From Pontibacter litorisediminis (lineage in GTDB: Bacteria; Bacteroidota; Bacteroidia; Cytophagales; Hymenobacteraceae), in contig NZ_JARDUA010000004.1 of NCBI RefSeq assembly GCF_029360645.1, positions 124,001 through 188,000 of the forward strand: 64,000 nt of DNA, written 5' to 3'. Made by a program: the position numbers and the translations under genes. Each line of letters opens with the position of its first letter. The first letter of the stretch is position 1. The notes under the pieces were generated by a model, which was given only the letters and a program-made list of their open reading frames with translations, did no database searches and was not told the DNA's origin. This document shows, piece after piece, positions 35,167 through 42,609 of this stretch.

Positions 35167-35478
35167 TTACTCCGGCTGTAGCTTTATGGCAGCTGCGTTA
35201 ATGCAGTAGCGCACCTTGGTGGGGGTGCGGGCATCCTCAAAGAGGTGGCCCAGGTGCTGCCTGCACTGGTGGCAGAGCAACTGTGTGCGGTGCCGGCCAT
35301 AGGTGTCGAGCGGCTGGTGCTGCACGTTCTCCCCCACCTGCGCCCAGAAGCTGGGGAAGCCGGAGCCAACCTCGAACTTTTTGCTGGCCTCGAAAAGCAC
35401 CGCTCCGCAGCGCGAGCAAGTATACACCCCTTCCTCCTGCTGCCGTTCTGCCGGGTCTATCTTCTGGTTCCGGACCAT
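35167..35478 (-). CDS. Short MsrB-like methionine-(R)-sulfoxide reductase
   Basis: 103 residues, shorter than typical MsrB (about 130-150) because the N-terminal arm is missing. The zinc ligands CSRC and CHQC are present, with GSGFPSFWAQVGENVQ and HLGHLFEDARTPTKVRYCIN. The catalytic Cys92 lies in R-Y-C-I-N. The active-site set looks intact, so it may reduce R-methionine sulfoxide or a related substrate. It is paralogous to the MsrB at 35533-35931, 54 bases upstream. Confidence 0.85.
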   Translation of the reverse strand: MVRNQKIDPAERQQEEGVYTCSRCGAVLFEASKKFEVGSGFPSFWAQVGENVQHQPLDTYGRHRTQLLCHQCRQHLGHLFEDARTPTKVRYCINAAAIKLQPE

Positions 35479-35532
35479 GAGTTTATACTTTGTAACAGCA
35501 GCGGCGGCCTTTCTGAAGCCGCCGCCCCAATG

Positions 35533-35931
35533 CTATTGCTTTTCCAGGTCGTCCACAGGCACAAACTTCATCGACAGCGAGTTCACGCAGTGGCGGATGT
35601 TCTTCGGCGTCAGGTATTCCCCCTCAAACACGTGGCCCAGGTGCCCCCCGCAGTTGGCGCAGACAATCTCGGTGCGGCGGCCGTCCGGGTCGGGCACGCG
35701 CTTCACGGCCCCGGTTATCTCGTCGTCGAAGCTGGGCCAGCCGCAGTGCGACTCAAATTTATACTCTGAGGTATACAGTGGGGCGTTGCAGCGGCGGCAC
35801 ACGTATACGCCTTCCGCCTTGTTGTGCTCATACTCCCCGGTGCCGGGGTACTCGGTGCCCTTGTGCACAATAATGCGTTCTTCTTCTGGTGTCAGCTTGT
35901 TGTACTCGGATGGTTCTTTCGCTATTTTCAT
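35533..35931 (-). CDS. msrB: Peptide-methionine (R)-S-oxide reductase MsrB
   Basis: 132 residues, full length. Zinc-binding CRRC and CANC pairs, [20 protein letters not shown], and [20 protein letters not shown] with catalytic Cys115 in R-H-C-V-N. It reduces the R epimer of methionine sulfoxide in the cytosol with thioredoxin. It forms a functional set with msrA (33453) and the short msrB-like gene that follows it on the same strand. A GC-rich hairpin without T run lies between the two msrB genes and may attenuate the second. Confidence 0.95.
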   Translation of the reverse strand: MKIAKEPSEYNKLTPEEERIIVHKGTEYPGTGEYEHNKAEGVYVCRRCNAPLYTSEYKFESHCGWPSFDDEITGAVKRVPDPDGRRTEIVCANCGGHLGHVFEGEYLTPKNIRHCVNSLSMKFVPVDDLEKQ

Positions 35932-36011
35932 GAGGTTTTTCGTTGTGGTAAGGTATCTTCTGTACTGATAAACAAAATAGGCGCCACAGGGTTTAGGAGC
36001 TTCTACAAGGC

Positions 36012-36788
36012 TTACGCCCCCTGCCCTACATGCTGCGAGAGGCCGCCGTCCATAAAGTAGCTGGAGCCGGTCACATAGTCCGAGTCCGGCGATGCCAGAA
36101 AGAGGGCCACTTTGGCGATCTCCTCGGGCTTGCCTGCCCGTTTCATCGGGATGTTCTGCTCGCTCTCCCGGCGGGCCTCCTTGTCATCCACGGCTTTCTG
36201 GTTCATGGGCGTCAGGATCATGCCGGGGCAGATGTTGTTCACGTTGATGCCGTCTTCCGCCAGTTCTAGTGCCAGGGTGCGGGTCAGGTTGCGTACGGCG
36301 GCCTTCGAGGCGCAGTAGTCTGCCGTGCCAGCCGAAACGATCTCCTCGTGCACGGAAGACACATTGATGATCTTGCCCTTGCCGCCTTTTTGCTTGCGGT
36401 GCCTGATAAAGGCGCGGGAGCAGAAGAAGGTGCCGTAGAGGTTGGTGCGTATGGTGCGGTCGAAAACCTCGGTGTCCATGTCGGCCACGTTAATACCCGA
36501 GCCGTTTACCGCTGCGTTGTTCACCAGTATATCGATGGCGCCGAACTCTTTCAGGGCCTGCTCAAACAGCTGCTCCACGTTCTGCTCGTCGCTTATGTCT
36601 ACCTGCAGCACAAGCCCTTTCCTGCCCTGCTTCTCTACTTTCCGGAGCGTTTCTTCGGCACCTTCCCTGTCTGAGTGGTAGCAGATAACAACGTCTGCCC
36701 CTTCTTTGGCATATTCAACTGCGGTGGCCTGGCCTATGCCTGAGTCAGAGCCGGTGATCAAAGCGGTCTTGCCTTTAAGTTTGTCCAT
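36012..36788 (-). CDS. SDR family oxidoreductase (glucose-1-dehydrogenase-like)
   Basis: 258 residues from the ATG at 36788 ([20 protein letters not shown]). The frame extends 14 codons upstream, but family sequences start here. NAD(P)-binding T-G-x-x-x-G-I-G, the NNAAVNGSG motif, catalytic Ser in [10 protein letters not shown] and Tyr-x-x-x-Lys in DYCASK are all present. The C terminus [12 protein letters not shown] is typical of the glucose/3-oxoacyl-ACP reductase subgroup. The substrate is not predictable from sequence. A second SDR of a different subgroup is at 56744-57601. Confidence 0.92.
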   Translation of the reverse strand: MDKLKGKTALITGSDSGIGQATAVEYAKEGADVVICYHSDREGAEETLRKVEKQGRKGLVLQVDISDEQNVEQLFEQALKEFGAIDILVNNAAVNGSGINVADMDTEVFDRTIRTNLYGTFFCSRAFIRHRKQKGGKGKIINVSSVHEEIVSAGTADYCASKAAVRNLTRTLALELAEDGINVNNICPGMILTPMNQKAVDDKEARRESEQNIPMKRAGKPEEIAKVALFLASPDSDYVTGSSYFMDGGLSQHVGQGA

Positions 36789-37089
36789 AGTTCTGTGGTT
36801 TGGTGTAGTAACCGCCTTCTGTGCAAGCAAACCAGAAAGCTTTAGGTACTCATACTGCCTGTGCTGCCTAATGGTTTGGGGCCGAAAGGGTTAGGGAGGT
36901 GTTAAAAAAATTATACCAATCAAATAATATTTAGGGGTGAATGAAGAACAAGAGCAGAGGGAGCTTCGTTTTTATACAGTACAAGCAATAAATCAATATA
37001 GATGAGTTGGTGGATGAGCGGGCAACCAAATGGCTGCCCGAGGGGGATGATCCTTTTATATTATTTATTCATATCTAAAGTTTAACGCT

Positions 37090-37530
37090 ATGAGCTCTTA
37101 CACTTCCTTTTTTAGCAATTTATTTGGCCTTAAGGATCAACCTTCAGGAGCCAGAGAACCACGACGGGTAATAGTTACCTCTTCTTCGCAGCCAGAGGTG
37201 CTGCAGAAAGTAATGCGGGAAGAGAAGCTATCCCACGGGGAGACGGTGATGGCGAACTTGTCTCCTGTGCGCCTTGAAAAGAGCCGGGGTAAGATGGTGC
37301 TGTACTTTTGCCCCATGAAATCGATAGAGGTGCTGGATACGCTTACCGCCGGCGACGGAGGAAGCATCCCTGGCCAGGTAACGGTAGAGGGCTTGTCTAT
37401 ACCCAGAGAACTGAAGGAAGGGTTGTACACGCTCAAGAACGTGACGGTGACTTCCAACGGCACCATGCAGGTAAGGGCAACCGATAAAACCGAGTGGAAA
37501 GCCAACCACTCTAACCTGTACAGCTGGTAA
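37090..37530 (+). CDS. Hypothetical protein (146 aa)
   Basis: Not recognised. Soluble, no signal peptide, predicted mixed beta and loop. Landmarks are MSSYTSFFSNLFGLKDQPSG, MANLSPVRLEKSRGKMVLYF and YTLKNVTVTSNGTMQVRATD. The N-terminal 35 residues look disordered. The gene is isolated between a 300-base upstream gap and its own terminator, and codon use resembles neighbouring genes, so I regard it as real. Confidence 0.65.
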   Translation: MSSYTSFFSNLFGLKDQPSGAREPRRVIVTSSSQPEVLQKVMREEKLSHGETVMANLSPVRLEKSRGKMVLYFCPMKSIEVLDTLTAGDGGSIPGQVTVEGLSIPRELKEGLYTLKNVTVTSNGTMQVRATDKTEWKANHSNLYSW

Positions 37531-37614
37531 GGTACAGTAAATTTAAGTTGACCCGAAAAGAGACGCATGAAAAGCAGGCGAAGCCTGATCAGAACATATT
37601 TTTAATAGCTTAGC

Positions 37615-37654
37615 AAAGAGAAAAGCAGCCTCAAGCGAAGCTGCTTTTCTCTTT
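37615..37654. terminator. Terminator between convergent genes
   Basis: A 15-bp perfect stem AAAGAGAAAAGCAGC / GCTGCTTTTCTCTTT with a 10-base loop. It serves both the rightward 37090 gene and the leftward 37666 gene. Confidence 0.88.
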
Positions 37655-37665
37655 GTAAAGTAGTT

Positions 37666-38688
37666 CTATAGCTCCTCGAGCTTCAATGGATAATCCGTAC
37701 ATCTTGCCTCTACCACTTTAAAGCTGCCGTACTGCTTCTTGATGGACGCTGATCTGTCTGCCTTAGTCGGTATTATTTGCTTTTCTTTGTGGTTTGTCTC
37801 AATAGTCAGGGCTTTACCCAGGGAGGCCCGGCTCGCTTTGGAGAGTTTGAACATGGTACCTGGCTTCATGCCTTTTGCTGAGAACAGCACCTCGCTAGCT
37901 TCCCCTGCACTAGATGTTACCGTTACATTAGCAGGTTTGTCGCCGGTGTACTGTAGCCATAAAGTATGCACGTCGTAGTAGCGCACGTCATCACGCATGC
38001 CCTGGCCTTCCACGCAAAGCTGCAGCCGTGATACAGCGCCCGAGCCCACTTTTTTGCGCTCCGCCCCAAATGTAACGATGGCTTTAGTCACGGCCGGCAC
38101 GTTGTCGAAACTGACAAACACAGTCTGGTTCTTGCCCCTTGGAGGAATCTCCTGTTGGTCTAGTAGTTGGCCCGCGGCGCTGAAAAGCTCCACTTTAGAA
38201 CCTCTGTCCTCCTCGGCTATATCTGTAAAAACCATGGTCTTCATGGTAACAGATCCTACAGGCGAAAAGTCGAGATTAAGACGCCCACCTTCTCGGTTAG
38301 CTTTTTGGCCCGACACATCGCTAACTGTCAATAAGCCGCTCATACCCATGATGTTGGCATCAAAATTATTTACTAAATCAGTGGCCGGGTCATGTGCATC
38401 AAGTAATATGGCTGGTGTTTCCTGCAGGTACTTGCCGTTGTGCCCTCTTCGCTGGGCCGTAACCGTCATCACAGCACCGTCTTCCTCTACTATGTTTACG
38501 TTACGCGGAAGCTCTCCAGCGCCAAAGTGCCGCACTAAATTACAAGTGGTAGGGTCGTACCCAATAAGGTCAGCTTCTTTCGAGGCTTTCATGGGTTCCA
38601 CCAGCTCCTGCTCTTCCTGGCGGTCACAAGCAAATAAGAAAATGCCGGCAAAGGCAACTGCAAGGGTTTTTGTACTGATTGTTTTCAT
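37666..38688 (-). CDS. Hypothetical lipoprotein (340 aa)
   Basis: ATG at 38688 gives the lipoprotein signal MKTISTKTLAVAFAGIFLFAC. Upstream in-frame codons have no signal character. The mature protein is beta-rich: DPTTCNLVRHFGAGELPRN and VMTVTAQRRGHNGKYLQETP precede a stretch of strands (GRLNLDFSPVGSVTMKTMVF). This resembles surface proteins with a domain that accepts Ca- or sugar-dependent folding, but I cannot name the family. It was probably exported to the cell surface. A terminator precedes the next gene on the left. Confidence 0.7.
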   Translation of the reverse strand: MKTISTKTLAVAFAGIFLFACDRQEEQELVEPMKASKEADLIGYDPTTCNLVRHFGAGELPRNVNIVEEDGAVMTVTAQRRGHNGKYLQETPAILLDAHDPATDLVNNFDANIMGMSGLLTVSDVSGQKANREGGRLNLDFSPVGSVTMKTMVFTDIAEEDRGSKVELFSAAGQLLDQQEIPPRGKNQTVFVSFDNVPAVTKAIVTFGAERKKVGSGAVSRLQLCVEGQGMRDDVRYYDVHTLWLQYTGDKPANVTVTSSAGEASEVLFSAKGMKPGTMFKLSKASRASLGKALTIETNHKEKQIIPTKADRSASIKKQYGSFKVVEARCTDYPLKLEEL

Positions 38689-39010
38689 ATAGTGAAATGT
38701 AAAATAGAAATAAATAGCACTGATGCGGGCGCAGGAGTTATACTTCCAACTCAAGCAAATTGGATTTTTTGTTAATGCCTATGCCTTCTTGTTAATGTGT
38801 TGATTTATTCGTGGCTGATGCTCTATGAAGTTAGGGTGGCAAAATATTGTCTGCTTTGGGTACGCATATGGGTTGAAAACCGTTTTGATTTTTGTGCTAT
38901 AAATTTTGATTAGTCTCAGAAGAGGAGAGGGACGTATGCAGGGGTGGGTTTTTGGGAAATATGCTTTATCAGGGAAAGGCACTGCAGGAGGGGGTGCTGT
39001 AAGTATCAAC
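38689..39010. other. Intergenic region upstream of the 340-aa lipoprotein
   Basis: About 320 bases. A 77-codon leftward frame is present but has no coding signal and AT-rich, repeat-poor content. One TATACTT heptamer is at 38739-38745. It should hold the promoter of the lipoprotein gene. Confidence 0.6.
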
Positions 39011-39013
39011 AAA

Positions 39014-39041
39014 AAAAGCAGCCCCTTCCGGAGCTGCTTTT
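39014..39041 (-). terminator. Terminator of fumC
   Basis: Stem AAAAGCAGC/GCTGCTTTT with a 10-base loop, 23 bases past the stop. Confidence 0.8.
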
Positions 39042-39063
39042 CTTTAGCTGCTAAAGTATAAAC

Positions 39064-40461
39064 TTATTTCTTCAGGCTGCCGATCATATCCTCCGGGCGT
39101 ACCCACTCGTCGTACTGCTCGTTAGTGAGCAGGCCAAGGGCGATAGCGGCCTGGCGAAGGGTAGTACCCTCTTTGTGTGCTTTCTTCGCAATTTTGGCAG
39201 CGTTGTCGTAGCCGATGTGCGGGTTCAGGGCCGTTACCAGCATCAGTGAGTTCTCCAGATTCTCCTTAATGCGGGCCGTGTTGGGCTCGATGCCTACCGC
39301 GCAGTGCTTGTCGAACGAGTCGCAGGCGTCGCCGATCAGTTGGGCGCTCATCAGCAGGTTGTAGATCATCACCGGCTTAAACACGTTCAGCTCGAAGTGT
39401 CCGTTCATGCCCCCCACTGTGATAGCCACATCGTTGCCGATCACCTGCGCGCAAACCATGGTCATGGCCTCGGCCTGCGTTGGGTTTACCTTACCCGGCA
39501 TGATAGAGGAACCCGGCTCGTTTTCCGGGATCAGGATCTCAGCGATACCGGAGCGCGGGCCGGAAGCCAGCAAACGGATGTCGTTGGCGATCTTCATCAA
39601 CGATACTGCCAGCTGCTTCAGCGCGCCGGAAGTTTCTACCATGGCATCGTGTGCGGCCAGCGCCTCAAACTTGTTAGGAGCCGTGCGGAACTCATGGCCG
39701 GCATACTTCGAGATCTTCTCAGCTACCAGCTCAGCGTAGCCAGCCGGTGTGTTCAGGCCTGTGCCTACGGCAGAGCCGCCCAGCGCCAGGTCCTTCAGGT
39801 GGTCCAGCGTGTTCTCCAAGGCTTTCATGCCGTACTCCAGCTGCTTCACGTAGCCGGAAAGCTCCTGGCCCAGTGTCAGCGGGGTAGCGTCCATCAAGTG
39901 GGTGCGGCCAATCTTCACCACATCCATAAACTCCTCAGACTTGGCCTTTAGCGTATCGTGCAGCTTTTTCACCATCGGCAGCGTGTGCTCCACCACTTTC
40001 TTATAGGCGGCAATGTGCATGGCTGTCGGGAACGTATCATTCGAAGACTGCGACTTGTTCACGTCATCGTTCGGGTGGATCTTCTTTTTCTCATCCATCA
40101 GCTCGCCACCCAGCAGTACATGCGCCCGGTTCGCCACCACCTCGTTCACGTTCATGTTCGATTGGGTGCCCGAACCGGTCTGCCACACCACCAGCGGAAA
40201 CTGGTCGTTCAGCTTGCCTTCCAGAATCTCATCGCAAACCTGAGAAATAATGTCAGCTTTATCCTGTGCCAACACGCCCAGCTCTGCGTTAGCCTGTGCC
40301 GCCGATTTTTTAAGTATAGCGAAGGCCTCAATCACCTCCTGCGGCATGTGCTGGCCACCGATCGTGAAGTTTTCTTTGGAGCGCTGAGTTTGTGCGCCCC
40401 AGTATTTGTCTGCAGGCACCTCAATCGGGCCCATCGTGTCTTTCTCTACGCGAACTTGCAT
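39064..40461 (-). CDS. fumC: Class II fumarate hydratase
   Basis: 465 residues. [20 protein letters not shown] and [15 protein letters not shown] at the start, the loop [17 protein letters not shown], and the lyase signature [17 protein letters not shown] mark a thermostable class II (iron-free) fumarase/aspartase-family enzyme. It converts fumarate to malate in the TCA cycle, feeding Mqo (23183). The [11 protein letters not shown] and [18 protein letters not shown] segments distinguish fumarase from aspartase. A TAGCTTTG promoter element lies 42 bases upstream. Confidence 0.96.
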   Translation of the reverse strand: MQVRVEKDTMGPIEVPADKYWGAQTQRSKENFTIGGQHMPQEVIEAFAILKKSAAQANAELGVLAQDKADIISQVCDEILEGKLNDQFPLVVWQTGSGTQSNMNVNEVVANRAHVLLGGELMDEKKKIHPNDDVNKSQSSNDTFPTAMHIAAYKKVVEHTLPMVKKLHDTLKAKSEEFMDVVKIGRTHLMDATPLTLGQELSGYVKQLEYGMKALENTLDHLKDLALGGSAVGTGLNTPAGYAELVAEKISKYAGHEFRTAPNKFEALAAHDAMVETSGALKQLAVSLMKIANDIRLLASGPRSGIAEILIPENEPGSSIMPGKVNPTQAEAMTMVCAQVIGNDVAITVGGMNGHFELNVFKPVMIYNLLMSAQLIGDACDSFDKHCAVGIEPNTARIKENLENSLMLVTALNPHIGYDNAAKIAKKAHKEGTTLRQAAIALGLLTNEQYDEWVRPEDMIGSLKK

Positions 40462-40502
40462 ATCGTTTCTATACTAAGGTTAAAAGGATTATCTGTACGT
40501 GG

Positions 40503-40510
40503 CAAAGCTA
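40503..40510 (-). promoter_or_regulatory. Candidate -7 promoter element of fumC (TAGCTTTG)
   Basis: An exact TAnnTTTG match on the minus strand, about 42 bases before the ATG, which leaves a leader of roughly 35 bases. No convincing TTG -33 element was found. Confidence 0.4.
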
Positions 40511-40561
40511 TAAAATATTCTGAAAAGAGACTTTTAGGGGAAAGAGTTTTCTCAGAGCGCC

Positions 40562-41185
40562 AATAAGCCTGCTTTGCCAGCCATCAAGGTCGTATCCACC
40601 CCTACCCCTCAGCGCTGCGCACGCTGACATTAAACGCGGGTTTGCAGGGAGCCTAGGAAGGGAGTTCTGTAATTGCTTTGGCTAAGTATACGTTTCGTGG
40701 CTGCTGGTATTTACCACTTGTCCCTAAAGCATAAACCTACCCCTAGAGAGTTACACTCGCTAGCTCAAAGCTCTCGTTTTAGCTAGTTCAAATGAGCAAA
40801 ACTCTGCCGTACCGGATCCAACCACCCCTGCCCCTCCTTAGCCAAGGGGGGGCTACACTTATTCCATAGCAAAGGCCGTGGCTATCAAATCTGATCCCAG
40901 TCTTTGGGTTGAGCGTCTTCTAGATTTCCGGTGACGAGCCGGAGGCGAGGCAGCCCGAGGCACGAGGGCAGGAAATGTAGGCAGCGCGATGCCCTTATCG
41001 AGGGCCCCTACCCCCAGGACGAGCCCTCTGGGGCTGGAGAGCAGAAAGCCAGAGATGCAACAATTCAGGTTGTAAGACTGAGGATGAACAGGGGCTAGTA
41101 AGTATAGCTTGGGTCAAGAGGAAAGAAGCAGTAGCAATAGGGAAGCACGAGCTACAAGATGACGCTAGCGGGGATAGCTATGAAG
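40562..41185. other. Noncoding stretch with short GC-rich palindromes
   Basis: About 620 bases with no open frame of coding character. Several small inverted words occur (GCCC...GGGC near 40990, AGCCC...GGGCT near 41030) and a TCTCCGGTGACGAGCCGGAG-like pocket lies near 40930. It continues directly into the hairpin row at 41186. Confidence 0.5.
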
Positions 41186-41401
41186 GGCACCAGCGGACGC
41201 TGGTGCCAGCAGAAGTATGAAGTATAACCAAAGCAAGTATGGCTTTTCTGTACACTCGAATTATAAATCTGAGTGTATAGAAAGGAACGGGTTGCAAACC
41301 CGCGCCAGCAAAGGGCGGAACAGAGGCAAGTATCAAGTATAAAGTAGAGCTTACGCGGATCTGAAAATCCGCAGCAGAGAAGTGTCGGACAAGGACGTCC
41401 G
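41186..41401. repeat. Cluster of five short hairpins (REP-like)
   Basis: In 216 bases: GGCACCAGC/GCTGGTGCC (41186-41207); TTTCTGTACACTC/GAGTGTATAGAAA (41245-41283, one mismatch); CGGGTT/AACCCG (41288-41302); GCGGAT/ATCCGC (41355-41372); CGGAC/GTCCG (41386-41401). Stems differ in sequence but share spacing and small loops (3-13 bases). None is followed by a T run, so they are unlikely to be terminators. They resemble dispersed REP palindromes found around RAYT transposases. No RAYT gene is in the window. Confidence 0.6.
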
Positions 41402-41430
41402 AAACAGTGGGAATGGCCTGAGCATCTCCC

Positions 41431-42147
41431 CTATCGTATCACCCGCTGCCCGGACTTCTCTGCAAGCAAGGCAATCATCTCTAGCTGCACCGGTTTTAGG
41501 TAGGTTGTGTTCAGGTTGGTGTTATCGGTAAAAGTTACCAGGTACTCCCCCTCCGCGCCCAGGTAGTGGATACTCGCGATCTCGTTCATGGTATAGGTGC
41601 GGCGCTCCTGCAGCAGGTTTGTGATCTCGATGCTGCTTTCGCCAATGTCCACATGCCAGCGCATGGCGTACCAGGCCACTACACCCGAAAGCACCAGCAT
41701 TACCGCCAGCAGGATGTTGTAGACGCGGTTTGACTTATGCCCTTCCAGGCGCACCATATACCTCTTGTAAAGCTCATACTCCTGGCCCAGCAACGGGCTT
41801 TGGACAAGGCGCAGCGGAATCACAGCCAGCGTAAGCCCCAGCAACAGGCCAGGAGCAAAAAATGCCCTGAAGTTAGGCGTAAGCACGTGCAGGTGCTCCT
41901 TAGAAGCATGTATGATGCTGGAAACCATGGCCAGCACGCCGGAGCTGAAAACCGCCAGCACAAGGGCAAAAAAGAAGTAGGCTACCGTCAGTCGCAGCTC
42001 CTGCTTCTGCATATACTTCAGCTCGTCGGCCGTCATGTCCTCCTGGTGCTCTGCAGGCGAGAGGCGGCGCAGCGCATAACGAACAACCGGCAACAGCACG
42101 GCAACGGCAAAAAAGGCGATCAGCAGGCTTTTAAGTATCTCAAGCAT
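41431..42147 (-). CDS. Membrane protein with C-terminal PH-like domain, unknown (238 aa)
   Basis: Not recognised. About four hydrophobic segments: 1-22, 52-76, 92-114 and 146-164. The last 70 residues are soluble, with ESSIEITNLLQERRTYTMNE and HYLGAEGEYLVTFTDNTNLN. They look like a small beta domain, possibly PH-like. It has no neighbours in an operon. Its promoter side lies in the 460-base gap before the histidine kinase. Confidence 0.65.
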   Translation of the reverse strand: MLEILKSLLIAFFAVAVLLPVVRYALRRLSPAEHQEDMTADELKYMQKQELRLTVAYFFFALVLAVFSSGVLAMVSSIIHASKEHLHVLTPNFRAFFAPGLLLGLTLAVIPLRLVQSPLLGQEYELYKRYMVRLEGHKSNRVYNILLAVMLVLSGVVAWYAMRWHVDIGESSIEITNLLQERRTYTMNEIASIHYLGAEGEYLVTFTDNTNLNTTYLKPVQLEMIALLAEKSGQRVIR

Positions 42148-42504
42148 GGGGTAAGCGATTATGAGGCAAAGGTAACACCCTAATCCTCAATTTCCGATAC
42201 TGCAGCGCCCGAAGGTGCAGATGGCTGCGGCCACCCCTTATACTACGCTCCGGGCAAAACAAAAGGCAAGGCAGCTGAAGAACTGCGGCTAAAAGAGCGT
42301 TTAACAAGTATAGCCTCCCTCTTTGTAACGTGGCCCCGGCTAAATCCGGCGTTCGGCTTTGTTTGCAGCCGCTGCACTGGGAAACTGTTTTTGATGGGGG
42401 CAGCATAAAAAAGTACTATCAGCAGGCTCCTAAGCAGCAGAAAACTTTGTAGGTCTTACAGCTCTTTTTGGAGCTCTTTTGCCTGATACGGTTGAACTTT
42501 TATG
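42148..42504. other. Intergenic gap between divergent genes
   Basis: About 360 bases without a convincing gene. An 88-codon leftward frame (42140-42406) overlaps the neighbouring gene and lacks coding character. Confidence 0.6.
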
Positions 42505-42535
42505 TTGCCAGATGGCTTAGAAATTTATACATTTG
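42505..42535 (+). promoter_or_regulatory. Bacteroidota-type promoter of the histidine kinase gene
   Basis: TTG (42505-42507) and TACATTTG (42528-42535) are separated by exactly 20 bases, matching the -33 TTTG-like and -7 TAnnTTTG spacing. The ATG follows at 42610, giving a leader of roughly 65 bases. Confidence 0.55.
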
Positions 42536-42609
42536 AAGAGGAACACTCTATACTAGGTTGCTTAAAGGAATGGCTTTGCCAGTAGCGGCCCGGTATTAAC
42601 GAAGAACAC

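Noticed and set aside
38779..39012. 77-codon leftward frame
   Set aside because: Found in an intergenic gap with no start signals or domain. Chance frame.
42140..42406. 88-codon leftward frame
   Set aside because: Overlaps the start of the PH-like membrane protein gene and has no coding character.
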